Positions 7,642-14,521 are shown, numbered from the stretch's first letter. The stretch: 21,145 nt of DNA from an uncultured Oscillospiraceae bacterium (GCA_910587205.1 CAJULZ010000040.1:1-21145), one strand, 5' to 3'. A program made the numbers and translations. Notes: generated from the sequence alone by a model not told the origin.

Positions 7642-8623
7642 AGTAGGCCGGGTTCAGTCGGATGTTGTCTTTCTCAATGGTCAAATGAAGATGTGGTCCG
7701 GTGGCGTTTCCTGTCTGTCCTACCAGCGCCACTGGCTGACCACAGGCAACAATATCCCCCTTATGGACAAGGAGACGGCTACAATGAGCATAAAAGCTGC
7801 TCACATGATTGGCGTGATCAATCTTCAAATACTGCCCGAACTCATCGCTTTCACCGATATACCGCACAACACCGTCAGAAAAAGCACCAATTTCCGTTCC
7901 TTCCACCGCGCCAATATCAAGGGCCAGGTGGAATTCATTTTTCCCATTCACCGGGCTGTCCCGGTAACCAAACGTAGATGTGACAGGCCCAGATACCGGT
8001 GCCATAGTCTCCGACAAGCCGAGTTCATAAAAGGCAAAGCTTACGTTCCGGGGCAGTTTAACCCCGTTGTCTGTATATTCCTGGGCTACCGCTGTGATCA
8101 CCCCCGCTTCAGCAGGCTGATCCTCAGATGGCTCCGGTCCCGGACTATCAGAAGGGGATGGGGCCGGCCTACCCTCATCTTCCCGAAACCCGGCCCTCTC
8201 CATCACTCCGTGACGACCCAGAAAGACCAAGCCCGCCCGCGGCGTTTCGCCCAACAGGACAATCGTAGGTGGACTGGCGACAGGCTCGTCCGGCTCGAAG
8301 GGTTCTGGTTCGCCTCCAAATATTTTGACGCACAACGCCTCCAGTGAATCCCCCACGGCGCCCCCATCCGAGACAGCCCGGCTAAACTCCTGGAACACCG
8401 CTGCAAAATCTACGTTTGAATATATTACGCTACGCCACACCTCGACTTGGGCTGGGAATACCCCGCGCCCGACATACACCACCAGGAACAAGGCCAAACT
8501 CACAAGTAGCTGGACCAACCTGCGCCGGTCCCCCTCCGCCCCCGCCCGCTGTGTGGGGCGATTTACCCTACGGACCGTCCTGCGGTCGCTGGCGAGTGTT
8601 CTACGTCTGGATACTGTGTCCAC
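7625..8623 (-). CDS. Membrane-anchored M23/LytM peptidase-like protein, SpoIVFA-like
   Basis: 332 aa: a basic N-terminus (1-35), one membrane segment (about 36-52), a variable Pro/Glu-rich linker (to ~175) and a C-terminal LytM domain (210-330). The zinc-site residues are all present: H232 and D236 in HLALD, H280 in FYAHC, and HLH at 311-313. The M23 family cuts peptidoglycan cross-bridges. By position before an M50 protease and by single-pass topology this is the SpoIVFA counterpart, whose LytM domain in Bacillus is, as far as I recall, degenerate. The start is GTG 8623 with AAGGAGGGG 4 nt upstream. A sigma-E-like promoter lies just before it. A role as a true hydrolase is possible. Confidence 0.87.
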   Translation of the reverse strand: MDTVSRRRTLASDRRTVRRVNRPTQRAGAEGDRRRLVQLLVSLALFLVVYVGRGVFPAQVEVWRSVIYSNVDFAAVFQEFSRAVSDGGAVGDSLEALCVKIFGGEPEPFEPDEPVASPPTIVLLGETPRAGLVFLGRHGVMERAGFREDEGRPAPSPSDSPGPEPSEDQPAEAGVITAVAQEYTDNGVKLPRNVSFAFYELGLSETMAPVSGPVTSTFGYRDSPVNGKNEFHLALDIGAVEGTEIGAFSDGVVRYIGESDEFGQYLKIDHANHVSSFYAHCSRLLVHKGDIVACGQPVALVGQTGNATGPHLHLTIEKDNIRLNPAYYVDPA

Positions 8624-8658
8624 AAAACCCCTCCTTATCTCTGATACAGTCCTACCTA

Positions 8659-8687
8659 ACTGTATGTCCCAGGCGGGGGATTTATGC
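8659..8687 (-). promoter_or_regulatory. Sigma-E-type sporulation promoter of the spoIVFA/FB-like pair
   Basis: On the minus strand GCATAAA (8681-8687), a 14-bp spacer and CATACAGT (8659-8666). This compares with the Bacillus sigma-E consensus of roughly kmATATT, ~14 bp, CATACAnT. The -10 matches every defined position and the -35 matches 5 of 7. The predicted start is near 8652, with the ribosome site at about 8628-8636. The Bacillus spoIVF operon is known to be sigma-E dependent. Confidence 0.6.
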
Positions 8688-8709
8688 GCTAAAGCCCAGG
8701 GGGCAGAAA

Positions 8710-8756
8710 AACAGTCGCAGGCCGCGCAAGAGCAAAAAACACGGCCTACGACTGTT
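8710..8756 (-). terminator. Rho-independent terminator after xerD
   Basis: A 15-bp inverted repeat (AACAGTCGcAGGCCG with CGGCCTaCGACTGTT, one wobble) with a 17-nt loop. Read on the minus strand it ends in a run of five T. It lies 14 nt past the xerD stop. Confidence 0.88.
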
Positions 8757-8770
8757 CACTTGCTTGCCTA

Positions 8771-9658
8771 TCACGCGCGGGGGTGGGCCCTGGCGTACAC
8801 GTCGCGGAGCTTTTGGTTTACCACCTGGGCATAAATCTGCGTAGCGGAAATATCGGCGTGTCCCAGCATCTCCTGGATGGATTTCAGATCTGCGCCATTC
8901 TCCAGCAGGTGGGCAGCAAAAGAATGTCGTAAAGTATGAGGAGTAATATCCTTGTGGATGCCCGCCTTTTCCTGGTAGCCTTTGACAATTTTCCAAAATC
9001 CCTGGCGGCTCATGCGTTCGCCATTCATATTGACAAATAGCGCCGTCTCACCCGGGTCCTCCAGCAGCTGAGGCCGGATGTCGCCGATATAGACCGCCAG
9101 CGCCCGTACCGCCGTCTTATACAGGGGGACCATGCGCTCTTTCCCCTTTCCCCGGCATCGCAAAAATCCGGCGGACAGATTTACATCTTGAGTGTCCAGA
9201 GCAATAAGCTCAGAAACCCGGATTCCGGTGGCATAAAGTAGTTCCAGCATAGCCTTGTCTCGGCATCCTTTGGCATCGCTGGCATCCGGCTGCTCCAAAA
9301 ACAGGTCTACCTCACGGTTAGTAAGGATAGCGGGCAACTTGCGTTCCGCGCGGCTTGGGGTAAAGCCCTTGACTGGATTAATTCGGACGCAGTGTGTAGC
9401 AGTCATATAGGTGTAAAAAGATTTCAACGACGCCACGGAACGAACCACGGTGGCATTAGATTTTCCCTCTTTCTCCAGATGGCGGGCATATCGTTTGACA
9501 TCGTCTTGCTCTACCAGGGTCAAAGGGAGCTCGCCCTCCTCCACCCACAGGGCAAACTGGCGGACATCCCGCAAGTAGGAGCTAAGCGTATTGGCGGACG
9601 CCTTCTTTTCCTGTCCAAGCCAGGACTCGTATCCAGCGATAAAATCCAACACATCCAT
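8771..9658 (-). CDS. xerD: Site-specific tyrosine recombinase XerD
   Basis: A 295-aa XerC/D-type recombinase that resolves chromosome dimers. The SAM-like N-terminal core-binding domain covers residues 1-90 and the catalytic domain 105-290. The catalytic set is R147 (TGIRVSEL), K171/K173 (RGKGKER), H241 and R244 (HTLRHSF), H267 (LGHADI) and the nucleophile Y276 (TQIYAQV). XerD is preferred over XerC because the gene follows spoIIM, a known clostridial order. It starts 9 nt after the spoIIM stop. The sequence AAAAGGAG directly abuts the ATG with no spacing, so the in-frame GTG two codons later (9652) may be the true start. A strong terminator follows. Confidence 0.93.
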   Translation of the reverse strand: MDVLDFIAGYESWLGQEKKASANTLSSYLRDVRQFALWVEEGELPLTLVEQDDVKRYARHLEKEGKSNATVVRSVASLKSFYTYMTATHCVRINPVKGFTPSRAERKLPAILTNREVDLFLEQPDASDAKGCRDKAMLELLYATGIRVSELIALDTQDVNLSAGFLRCRGKGKERMVPLYKTAVRALAVYIGDIRPQLLEDPGETALFVNMNGERMSRQGFWKIVKGYQEKAGIHKDITPHTLRHSFAAHLLENGADLKSIQEMLGHADISATQIYAQVVNQKLRDVYARAHPRA

Positions 9659-9667
9659 CTCCTTTTC

Positions 9668-10288
9668 TCATGGATTCAACAGCCGCGCACACACCGCGGA
9701 AAGCAAGGCGGGCATCACTGCCTGCTGCAAAGCCACGGCCAGCACCAGCAGGCCAGCACAAGGCACCAACGATGCCGTCCGTTCTCCCCAATGGACAGCA
9801 GAGGCCGGTGCGCCAGGCAAACGGCCAAGCGATTGTCGAAAAGCATCTGCCGCCACCACAAACAAAACCGGGACCCCGATAAACGCCGTCACGCCAAATG
9901 CCGCCAGCGCAGCCGCTATGCCGGGCAGATGGAAGAGACGGGCAAACGTGGCTGCCGCATAGGAAAGCAGAAAGCCCCGCGCCCCCATCAGCATTGGGAC
10001 ACCTGCTACACCGAGAGGCGTAAGACCCAGCAAAGACACCGCTATGGGCCAGCGGATCAGATCCCAAACCGTAGCACCCAAGGGAGGGGCCGCTCCGCCG
10101 CTTTGGCCCATTGACTGGAAATACTGCTGGAGATAACCCAACAACTCCGGGGTACTGCTGCCAGCAGCAGAGCAAAGGAATCCGCCCACTGCACCGGCGG
10201 CAAAGCAAGCGGCCAGCACTGCCAGCTGGGTCAGTCCGTCCCACGACGAAGCAATTCTGATCCGCGTTCCCAATCCTCGGACTGCCAC
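9668..10288 (-). CDS. spoIIM: Stage II sporulation protein M
   Basis: A 206-aa polytopic membrane protein of the SpoIIM/DUF95 type, with about five hydrophobic segments. Conserved-looking stretches are GLTPLGVAGVPMLMGARGFLLSY in the middle and LVPCAGLLVLAVALQQ near the end. In Bacillus SpoIIM scaffolds the SpoIIDMP machine that remodels peptidoglycan during engulfment. The start is GTG 10288, the only start codon after an in-frame stop, with GGGGTGAT 5 nt upstream. It is directly followed by xerD, a clostridial arrangement. A sigma-E-like promoter is noted just upstream; it would give a very short leader. Confidence 0.88.
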   Translation of the reverse strand: MAVRGLGTRIRIASSWDGLTQLAVLAACFAAGAVGGFLCSAAGSSTPELLGYLQQYFQSMGQSGGAAPPLGATVWDLIRWPIAVSLLGLTPLGVAGVPMLMGARGFLLSYAAATFARLFHLPGIAAALAAFGVTAFIGVPVLFVVAADAFRQSLGRLPGAPASAVHWGERTASLVPCAGLLVLAVALQQAVMPALLSAVCARLLNP

Positions 10289-10308
10289 ACCACATCACCC
10301 CGGCAACC

Positions 10309-10337
10309 ATAATATGAGGGTGGCCTGGAATATATGC
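10309..10337 (-). promoter_or_regulatory. Possible sigma-E-type promoter of spoIIM
   Basis: On the minus strand GCATATA (10331-10337), a 14-bp spacer and CATATTAT (10309-10316). The -35 is close to kmATATT (6 of 7) and the -10 is a weaker match to CATACAnT. The transcript would start about 14 nt before the GTG, almost on the ribosome site, which lowers confidence. Bacillus spoIIM is sigma-E dependent. Confidence 0.4.
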
Positions 10338-10518
10338 AGGAATACCGAGGAAAACCAGTGAAGCCAATCATAGACCTCTTTTCTCGGAAGCGCAAGAGGA
10401 AACGGGGAAATTTGCGCAATTTCTACGTTATGTACAGTTGTTATGTCTTCTGTATTATGTAAACAAGAGGACATGGCCATGGGCTCCATCACGCAATACA
10501 CAGGATATTGTGGGTAAT
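10338..10518. other. Intergenic region between scfB and spoIIM
   Basis: No convincing gene here. The segment contains three direct copies of TTATGT (plus strand; 10428-10433, 10441-10446, 10455-10460) at 13- and 14-bp spacing, about one helical turn plus. Their function is unknown. Confidence 0.4.
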
Positions 10519-10554
10519 GGGCCGGCAGCTTCAAAATATTGAAACTACCGGCCC
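10519..10554 (-). terminator. Stem-loop downstream of scfB
   Basis: GGGCCGG/CCGGCCC, then AG/CT and TTCAA/TTGAA separated by single mismatches, closed by an AATA loop. It sits 16 nt after the scfB stop. No U-run follows on either strand, so it may be a weak terminator or an mRNA-end stabiliser. Confidence 0.55.
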
Positions 10555-10569
10555 AGCGAGGTAATTTCT

Positions 10570-11958
10570 TCAATTTTCAGCAGAAGCGGGGTTGCCTTCC
10601 GCCAACCCTGCCCGGATGGCGGCCATGGCAATGGCGCACTCCAGTCGTTTCCTCTGCATGTCACAGCCAAACCTGTTCGGTTTCTTTATGTCGCCATTGA
10701 CAAGTAGATTGGACGCAGAGCATCCTCCGCTGCAGTAAAACCTGGCCCAACAGTCCTTGCAATCAGGGCGTGTATAAATGTTCAGCCCGGCAAATTTGCG
10801 GGACAGATCCATGTCAAATGTGCCGTCATAAAGGTTCCCCAGCTTGTATGCCTCATTGCCTACAAACTGGTGGCAGGGATAGATGTCACCGTCCGGGGTG
10901 ATCGCCACATACTCACAGCCCGCACCGCACCCGCGCATCCGTTTAATGACGCAGGGACCCTGAGACAAGTCCACATTAAAGTGAAAGAAATTCACATTGT
11001 CCCGTTCCAGCAGTCCGGCTGCAAGGCGCTCGTACTCCGCCAGAATATTAGGCAGATCCTCCTCCCGGAATATATAATCGCAGTCCAGGCTGCCCACCAC
11101 AGGCTCTACTGATATGTGCCGGAATCCCTGGTCGGCAATATGCAGCACATCGGCAGCAAAATCAGGGTTAAAGCGGGTAAAGGTACCACGCAGATAATAG
11201 TCCTTCTCTCCTCTACCCTCCACCAGCTTCTGGAACTTAGGCAGGATTATGTCATAGCTACCGCCGCCGGATACTGTTTTTCGCATCCGGTCATTTATTT
11301 CAGGCCTTCCGTCCAGGGACAGCACAGCGTTAGACATCTCCCGGTTAATGTACTCGATATTCCCATCGTCAAGGAGCACACCGTTGGTTGTGATGGTAAA
11401 TCGGAACTTCTTTCCGTACACATCTTCAAGGGAGCGGGCATACTCTACCGTGGCTTTTACAGTATCCATCGCCATCAGCGGTTCACCGCCAAAAAAATCC
11501 ACCTCAATATTCCGGCGGCTGCCCGAGCGCCGGATCACAAAGTCAATGGCTTTCTTTGCTGTATCCACACCCATCGTCATGCGGTGGCCGGTACCAAAGT
11601 CCCCGGTGGAGGCAAAGCAGTACTGGCATCGCAGATTGCAGTCGTGGGACACATGTAGGCACAGGGCCTTGATAGGGGCGTCCTGCTGCATGAGGACTGC
11701 CGCAGCAGGGTCGATATAACTATCGTCAGTAAACAGTAGACCGTTCCTCTGGAGTCCCACCAGCTCAGACCATGCCTCGTCCACTACGGTGGGCGCATAC
11801 TGGGGCAGCCTACTATAAACCTCCTGGGGGCAGCGTGCCCCTATAGGGCCATCTGTCTGGCAGAGTACGTCATAGGCGGCTTTGTCCAGGATATGAACCG
11901 CACCGCTGTTCACATCCACAGCCACAGGAACTCCCAGGCAGATAAATGTATGAACCAT
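10570..11958 (-). CDS. scfB: Thioether cross-link-forming SCIFF peptide maturase (radical SAM/SPASM)
   Basis: Installs a Cys-to-Thr thioether link in the SCIFF peptide. The 462 aa hold an N-terminal peptide-recognition region (1-90), the radical SAM motif CNLRCQYC (CxxxCxxC) in a TIM barrel, the FFGGEPL motif, and a C-terminal SPASM domain with Cys sets (GCGAGCEY, PCHQF, CKDCWARFYCSGGC, GCDM) for auxiliary Fe-S clusters. The start is ATG 11958 (MVHTFICLG) with AGGAGG 8 nt upstream; an in-frame start 21 nt earlier lacks a site and overlaps the intergenic terminator. It lies directly behind scfA, whose product is the substrate; a hairpin between them should keep the enzyme below the peptide in amount. 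Confidence 0.96.
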   Translation of the reverse strand: MVHTFICLGVPVAVDVNSGAVHILDKAAYDVLCQTDGPIGARCPQEVYSRLPQYAPTVVDEAWSELVGLQRNGLLFTDDSYIDPAAAVLMQQDAPIKALCLHVSHDCNLRCQYCFASTGDFGTGHRMTMGVDTAKKAIDFVIRRSGSRRNIEVDFFGGEPLMAMDTVKATVEYARSLEDVYGKKFRFTITTNGVLLDDGNIEYINREMSNAVLSLDGRPEINDRMRKTVSGGGSYDIILPKFQKLVEGRGEKDYYLRGTFTRFNPDFAADVLHIADQGFRHISVEPVVGSLDCDYIFREEDLPNILAEYERLAAGLLERDNVNFFHFNVDLSQGPCVIKRMRGCGAGCEYVAITPDGDIYPCHQFVGNEAYKLGNLYDGTFDMDLSRKFAGLNIYTRPDCKDCWARFYCSGGCSASNLLVNGDIKKPNRFGCDMQRKRLECAIAMAAIRAGLAEGNPASAEN

Positions 11959-11983
11959 TTTGTTATCCTCCTTTGGCACGCAG

Positions 11984-12011
11984 AAAAAGGGTGGGATGAC
12001 CCCACCCTTTT
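11984..12011 (-). terminator. Terminator/attenuator between scfA and scfB
   Basis: A 7-bp stem GGGTGGG/CCCACCC extended by A-T pairs, with a 5-nt loop and a run of T on the minus strand. It lies 22 nt after the scfA stop and just before the scfB ribosome site. scfB has no visible promoter, so partial read-through is expected. Confidence 0.88.
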
Positions 12012-12032
12012 CGGCGTTTTGTTTATAAGTGC

Positions 12033-12176
12033 TTATTTCTTGTTTTCACACTTCTGGTTAGCCACAGTACAGGAAGTTTTGCAAGCAGACTGGCAAGAAG
12101 TCTGGCACTCGCCGCAACCGCCATGGGCGGCGCTCTGCTTCAAGGTGGCACCATTCAGCGTCTTAATATGAGTCAT
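12033..12176 (-). CDS. scfA: SCIFF ribosomal peptide (six cysteines in forty-five), precursor
   Basis: A 47-aa peptide starting MTHIKTLNGATLKQS and continuing with a Cys-rich core containing GGCGECQTSCQSACKTSC. It has six cysteines (21, 24, 28, 32, 36, 43) in the spacing of the SCIFF family, a nearly universal clostridial RiPP precursor. The gene is intact and starts at ATG 12176 with GGAGGAG upstream. The following gene encodes the matching radical-SAM maturase. The role of mature SCIFF in the cell is not established. Confidence 0.96.
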   Translation of the reverse strand: MTHIKTLNGATLKQSAAHGGCGECQTSCQSACKTSCTVANQKCENKK

Positions 12177-12207
12177 AGCTATCTCCTCCAATTTTAAAGG
12201 TTAGTTC

Positions 12208-12236
12208 ATTATATCACGGTTTTCTGCGGAATTCAA
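12208..12236 (-). promoter_or_regulatory. Sigma-A promoter of scfA-scfB
   Basis: TTGAAT (12231-12236), a 17-bp spacer and a perfect TATAAT (12208-12213) with TG before it. The expected start lies about 25 nt before the scfA ATG. It implies strong vegetative expression of SCIFF, in contrast to the divergent spore-coat operon. Confidence 0.85.
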
Positions 12237-12284
12237 CACAATTATTTTTTTCGACATTTCCCGTGCCATCCGGGGCCCCTGGCG

Positions 12285-12292
12285 CATAAACT
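12285..12292 (+). promoter_or_regulatory. Weak sigma-E -10-like element before cotJ
   Basis: CATAAACT resembles the sigma-E -10 (CATACAnT) with one mismatch, 50 nt before the cotJ start. No good -35 element is seen at 14 bp. Bacillus cotJ is sigma-E controlled. A small CAGCC/GGCTG hairpin (12300-12313) lies in the leader. Confidence 0.25.
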
Positions 12293-12341
12293 GGATTGAC
12301 AGCCTGAAGGCTGCCGAACTTTTATCGAAGGAGGGATTCAT

Positions 12342-12803
12342 TTGAATCCTGATACCGGAACTACCCCCCGCCCCTGTGCGGATGCCTGCGGCACCATGCC
12401 TGGCTGCGCACCCCTGGCGGTACCATATGTGCCCTTCCAACAGGAAGGGAGCCGGAAGTACAGTCAGATTGACGCCTTGGCTAATGGTACGGTCTTCCCC
12501 GGGCTGAACCTCCCATTCCATCTGAAGGTAGAACCTGGCACCCTGGCTGACGATCACTCCACCCAGCTCCAGGCTCTGCTGTTTGTCGTCACTGAGCTAG
12601 GCCTCTATCTGGACACTCACAAAGACGATGCGGAGGCGTTCCAGCTGTTTCGCCAGTATGCTCAGCTTGCCAAAGAAGCCAAATGTAATTATGAGCAAAT
12701 GCATGGACCGCTGACCCAACTCCATGCCGGTCAGGATGCTGCCTACCGCTGGTTGGATGACCCTTGGCCCTGGGAATTCCATAAGGAAGGGGGCGCGGGC
12801 TGA
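12342..12803 (+). CDS. cotJB: Spore coat CotJA-CotJB fusion protein
   Basis: A 153-aa spore-coat protein with two family signatures in one frame. Residues 1-65 carry CotJA features (PLAVPYVPFQ, IDALANGTVFPGLNLPF). Residues ~70-147 are CotJB (LYLDTHKDDAEA, YEQMHGPL, and DDPWPWE near the end). In Bacillus cotJA, cotJB and cotJC form an operon for inner spore-coat proteins. The start is TTG 12342 with GAAGGAGGG 6 nt upstream; no ATG fits. It ends in a TGATG overlap with cotJC. A fusion is preferred over two genes because no stop separates the domains. Confidence 0.85.
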   Translation: MNPDTGTTPRPCADACGTMPGCAPLAVPYVPFQQEGSRKYSQIDALANGTVFPGLNLPFHLKVEPGTLADDHSTQLQALLFVVTELGLYLDTHKDDAEAFQLFRQYAQLAKEAKCNYEQMHGPLTQLHAGQDAAYRWLDDPWPWEFHKEGGAG

Positions 12804-13225
12804 TGTTTGTCTATGAAAAAAAGCTGCAATATCCCGTCCGCATTAAAAATTGTAACCCCAAACTTGCAGCTGTAATTATTTCCCAGTATGGAGGGCCAGA
12901 CGGTGAGTTGGGCGCGTCCCTACGTTATTTGTCCCAACGGTACGCCATGCCCTACCCCGAACTCAAGGGGCTGCTCACTGATATTGGTACTGAGGAACTG
13001 GGGCACCTGGAGATGGTAGGAACCCTGGTTCACCAACTTACCCGTAACTTGAGTGAGGAACAAATTAAAACCGCGGGGTTCGACACCTATTTTGTGGATC
13101 ACACCACTGGAGTATATCCCCAGTTTGCCTCTGGATATCCCTGGTCCGCCTCCACCATGCAGGTCACCGGGGACATCATCGCCGATCTTACTGAGGACTT
13201 GGCGGCAGATGGGGCGATGGTGTAA
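12803..13225 (+). pseudogene. cotJC: Truncated cotJC (manganese-catalase-like spore coat protein), 3' part missing
   Basis: The first ~134 residues are typical CotJC: MFVYEKKLQYPVRIKN, ISQYGGPDGELGASLRYLSQRY, LLTDIGTEELGHLEM, VYPQFASGYPWS, GDIIADLTEDLAA. The frame then stops after DGAMV at residue 140, where the family continues ~50 residues with the second metal-binding helix pair (usually REREVVHFQRFGE). No other frame downstream carries that sequence, so this is a DNA junction near 13204-13216 rather than a point mutation. The remaining half keeps one E/H ligand set only, so catalase activity is unlikely. Start ATG overlaps the cotJAB stop. Confidence 0.85.
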
Positions 13226-13383
13226 GGACAACATGGAATGGGAGTCAGCTGGTGTGCGCCGGGATGGCGTGAGAGGCGCTGGAGGAGATGGCGGCGGCGC
13301 GGGGGCTGGCGATGCGGGACTACTTCGCTCGGGAGGAGCTGGCGGTGATGAACACGGTGGCTGCCGCGTTAGCGGTATGGTAA
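13204..13383 (+). pseudogene. Remnant of an unrecognised gene fused behind cotJC
   Basis: In a frame different from cotJC the DNA reads RWGDGVRTTWNGSQLVCAGMA, a TGA stop at 13270-13272, then EALEEMAAARGLAMRDYF and on to TAA 13381-13383. The composition looks protein-coding across the stop, as if a ~60-residue C-terminal piece had gained one nonsense codon. A 31-aa ORF from ATG 13288 remains. I do not recognise the family. It may be the edge of an inserted mobile element. Confidence 0.35.
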
Positions 13384-13401
13384 CGGTGGGTAGAGGGGGC
13401 G

Positions 13402-13434
13402 AATGCCCGGGCGGGATGATCCCGCTCGGGCATT
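13402..13434. terminator. Strong stem-loop closing the cotJ region
   Basis: A 15-bp stem (AATGCCCGgGCGGGA with TCCCGCtCGGGCATT, one G-T pair) and a 3-nt loop. It lies between the convergent cotJ operon and the 346-aa gene, so it could stop transcription from both sides. U-runs are short. Confidence 0.7.
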
Positions 13435-13479
13435 TCGCATGATAAAAGCAATGTATGTTGGTCCTGGAACCTTGGTAGC

Positions 13480-14520
13480 TTATGCTGTTGTAGGGAACCC
13501 TTTCTCCTCCATAAACGCATCAGCTGTACGAATGGATTTCTCTACTTCCGCATGGTTGACCGTATTCAGTTCTGAATCTCCTTCTGCAACGATGACCAGC
13601 TTCACCTTACACATTTGATATAGCGTATTGACCAGCAAAACGGTATTTTCTGTTACCAATTTTTCCTGTTCGCTATACTGGTTCCAATCCGTCTTCCCGT
13701 TCAAAACTACCATCTGCTCCAGATTGTCTAAATGAAGCCGGTATACCCGGTTGACAGACAGGAGGCACTTTTCAAAACGCTGCTCCGTATCATACAGGTC
13801 TTTCAGATACGCACAAATAAGCGAAATTTCTTTTTGAGCCATCTTCATTTGCTCCATGGCCTTGTCAGCTTTGCCTGATATGGTAATCCCCGCGATATTA
13901 AAAATAACTCCACCGACCAAAAGGCCAACGCCAAGCGTAGTTGCGCCGAGGATTGTAGTTCCCAATGCCATTCCACCGCCGCCCGCCGCGATAGCACCGC
14001 CTCCCAAGGCTGCCAACGTCGCGTTGGTTGCAGCAATTCCGCTCAGGGAGGCAATTGCCGTTCCGGTGGAAGCGGTTCCAAGAGCCATCACTGCCGCAGT
14101 GGTAGCTCCTGCCGCGGCAAACCCTCCAGCGGCACCCAGACCGGCACCGCTCAACCCACTTAACAGCACACCGGCACCAACGTAAACCTTTTCCAGCTCC
14201 TCGGCGTCATAAGACGGGATTTCAACATCATCTTTTTTATAGGGTTTAAATTCGGGCTTGTTTTGAATTCGCTCAAAAATGGCACTGAACCGCTTGAAGC
14301 TGGACAAAATCTCCAGCTCCTTTTTGCCGAGTTCATCCATTGCGGTTGTTGTCTTTTTATTTTCTTCCTCAAAATGTTTGATATTTTTTTCGTGTTTGGA
14401 TTGCGCGTCCTTCATGGTATCGTTGGCCTGCTTCATTTTTACGCCGCCATGTACTACCCCACCAACTCCTACAGCAGTAGCGGCAGCCGCTCCGACTCCT
14501 AAGATCAACGGTAATGGCAT
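13480..14520 (-). CDS. Unknown 346-aa protein with coiled coil and long Gly/Ala-rich hydrophobic core
   Basis: Not recognised by name. Visible layout: a hydrophobic N-terminus (1-27), a charged coiled-coil-like helix (28-92), a 100-residue Gly/Ala/Thr-rich hydrophobic stretch (114-216, for example GGGAIAAGGGGMALGTTIL) that could form a helical hairpin or several membrane passes, and a C-terminal helical region (218-346). Coiled coil plus glycine-zipper core recalls alpha-pore-forming toxins and apolipoprotein-L-like proteins, but that is an analogy only. The ribosome site AAGGAGG lies 9 nt before ATG 14520, inside the end of the upstream Cys-cluster gene, which stops 1 nt earlier. It is the third gene of a compact operon. 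Confidence 0.8.
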   Translation of the reverse strand: MPLPLILGVGAAAATAVGVGGVVHGGVKMKQANDTMKDAQSKHEKNIKHFEEENKKTTTAMDELGKKELEILSSFKRFSAIFERIQNKPEFKPYKKDDVEIPSYDAEELEKVYVGAGVLLSGLSGAGLGAAGGFAAAGATTAAVMALGTASTGTAIASLSGIAATNATLAALGGGAIAAGGGGMALGTTILGATTLGVGLLVGGVIFNIAGITISGKADKAMEQMKMAQKEISLICAYLKDLYDTEQRFEKCLLSVNRVYRLHLDNLEQMVVLNGKTDWNQYSEQEKLVTENTVLLVNTLYQMCKVKLVIVAEGDSELNTVNHAEVEKSIRTADAFMEEKGFPTTA

Positions 14521-14521
14521 T

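Noticed and set aside
9582..10367. 261-aa minus-strand frame overlapping spoIIM
   Set aside because: Trp/Cys/Gly-rich shadow in another frame; SpoIIM has the hydrophobic pattern, the start signal and the xerD linkage.
10295..10573. 92-aa minus-strand frame between scfB and spoIIM
   Set aside because: It contains the scfB stem-loop and the spoIIM promoter elements, has no ribosome site and no recognisable features.
13053..13442. 129-aa plus-strand frame across the cotJC joint
   Set aside because: Gly-rich out-of-frame reading of cotJC and of a hairpin; no start signal.
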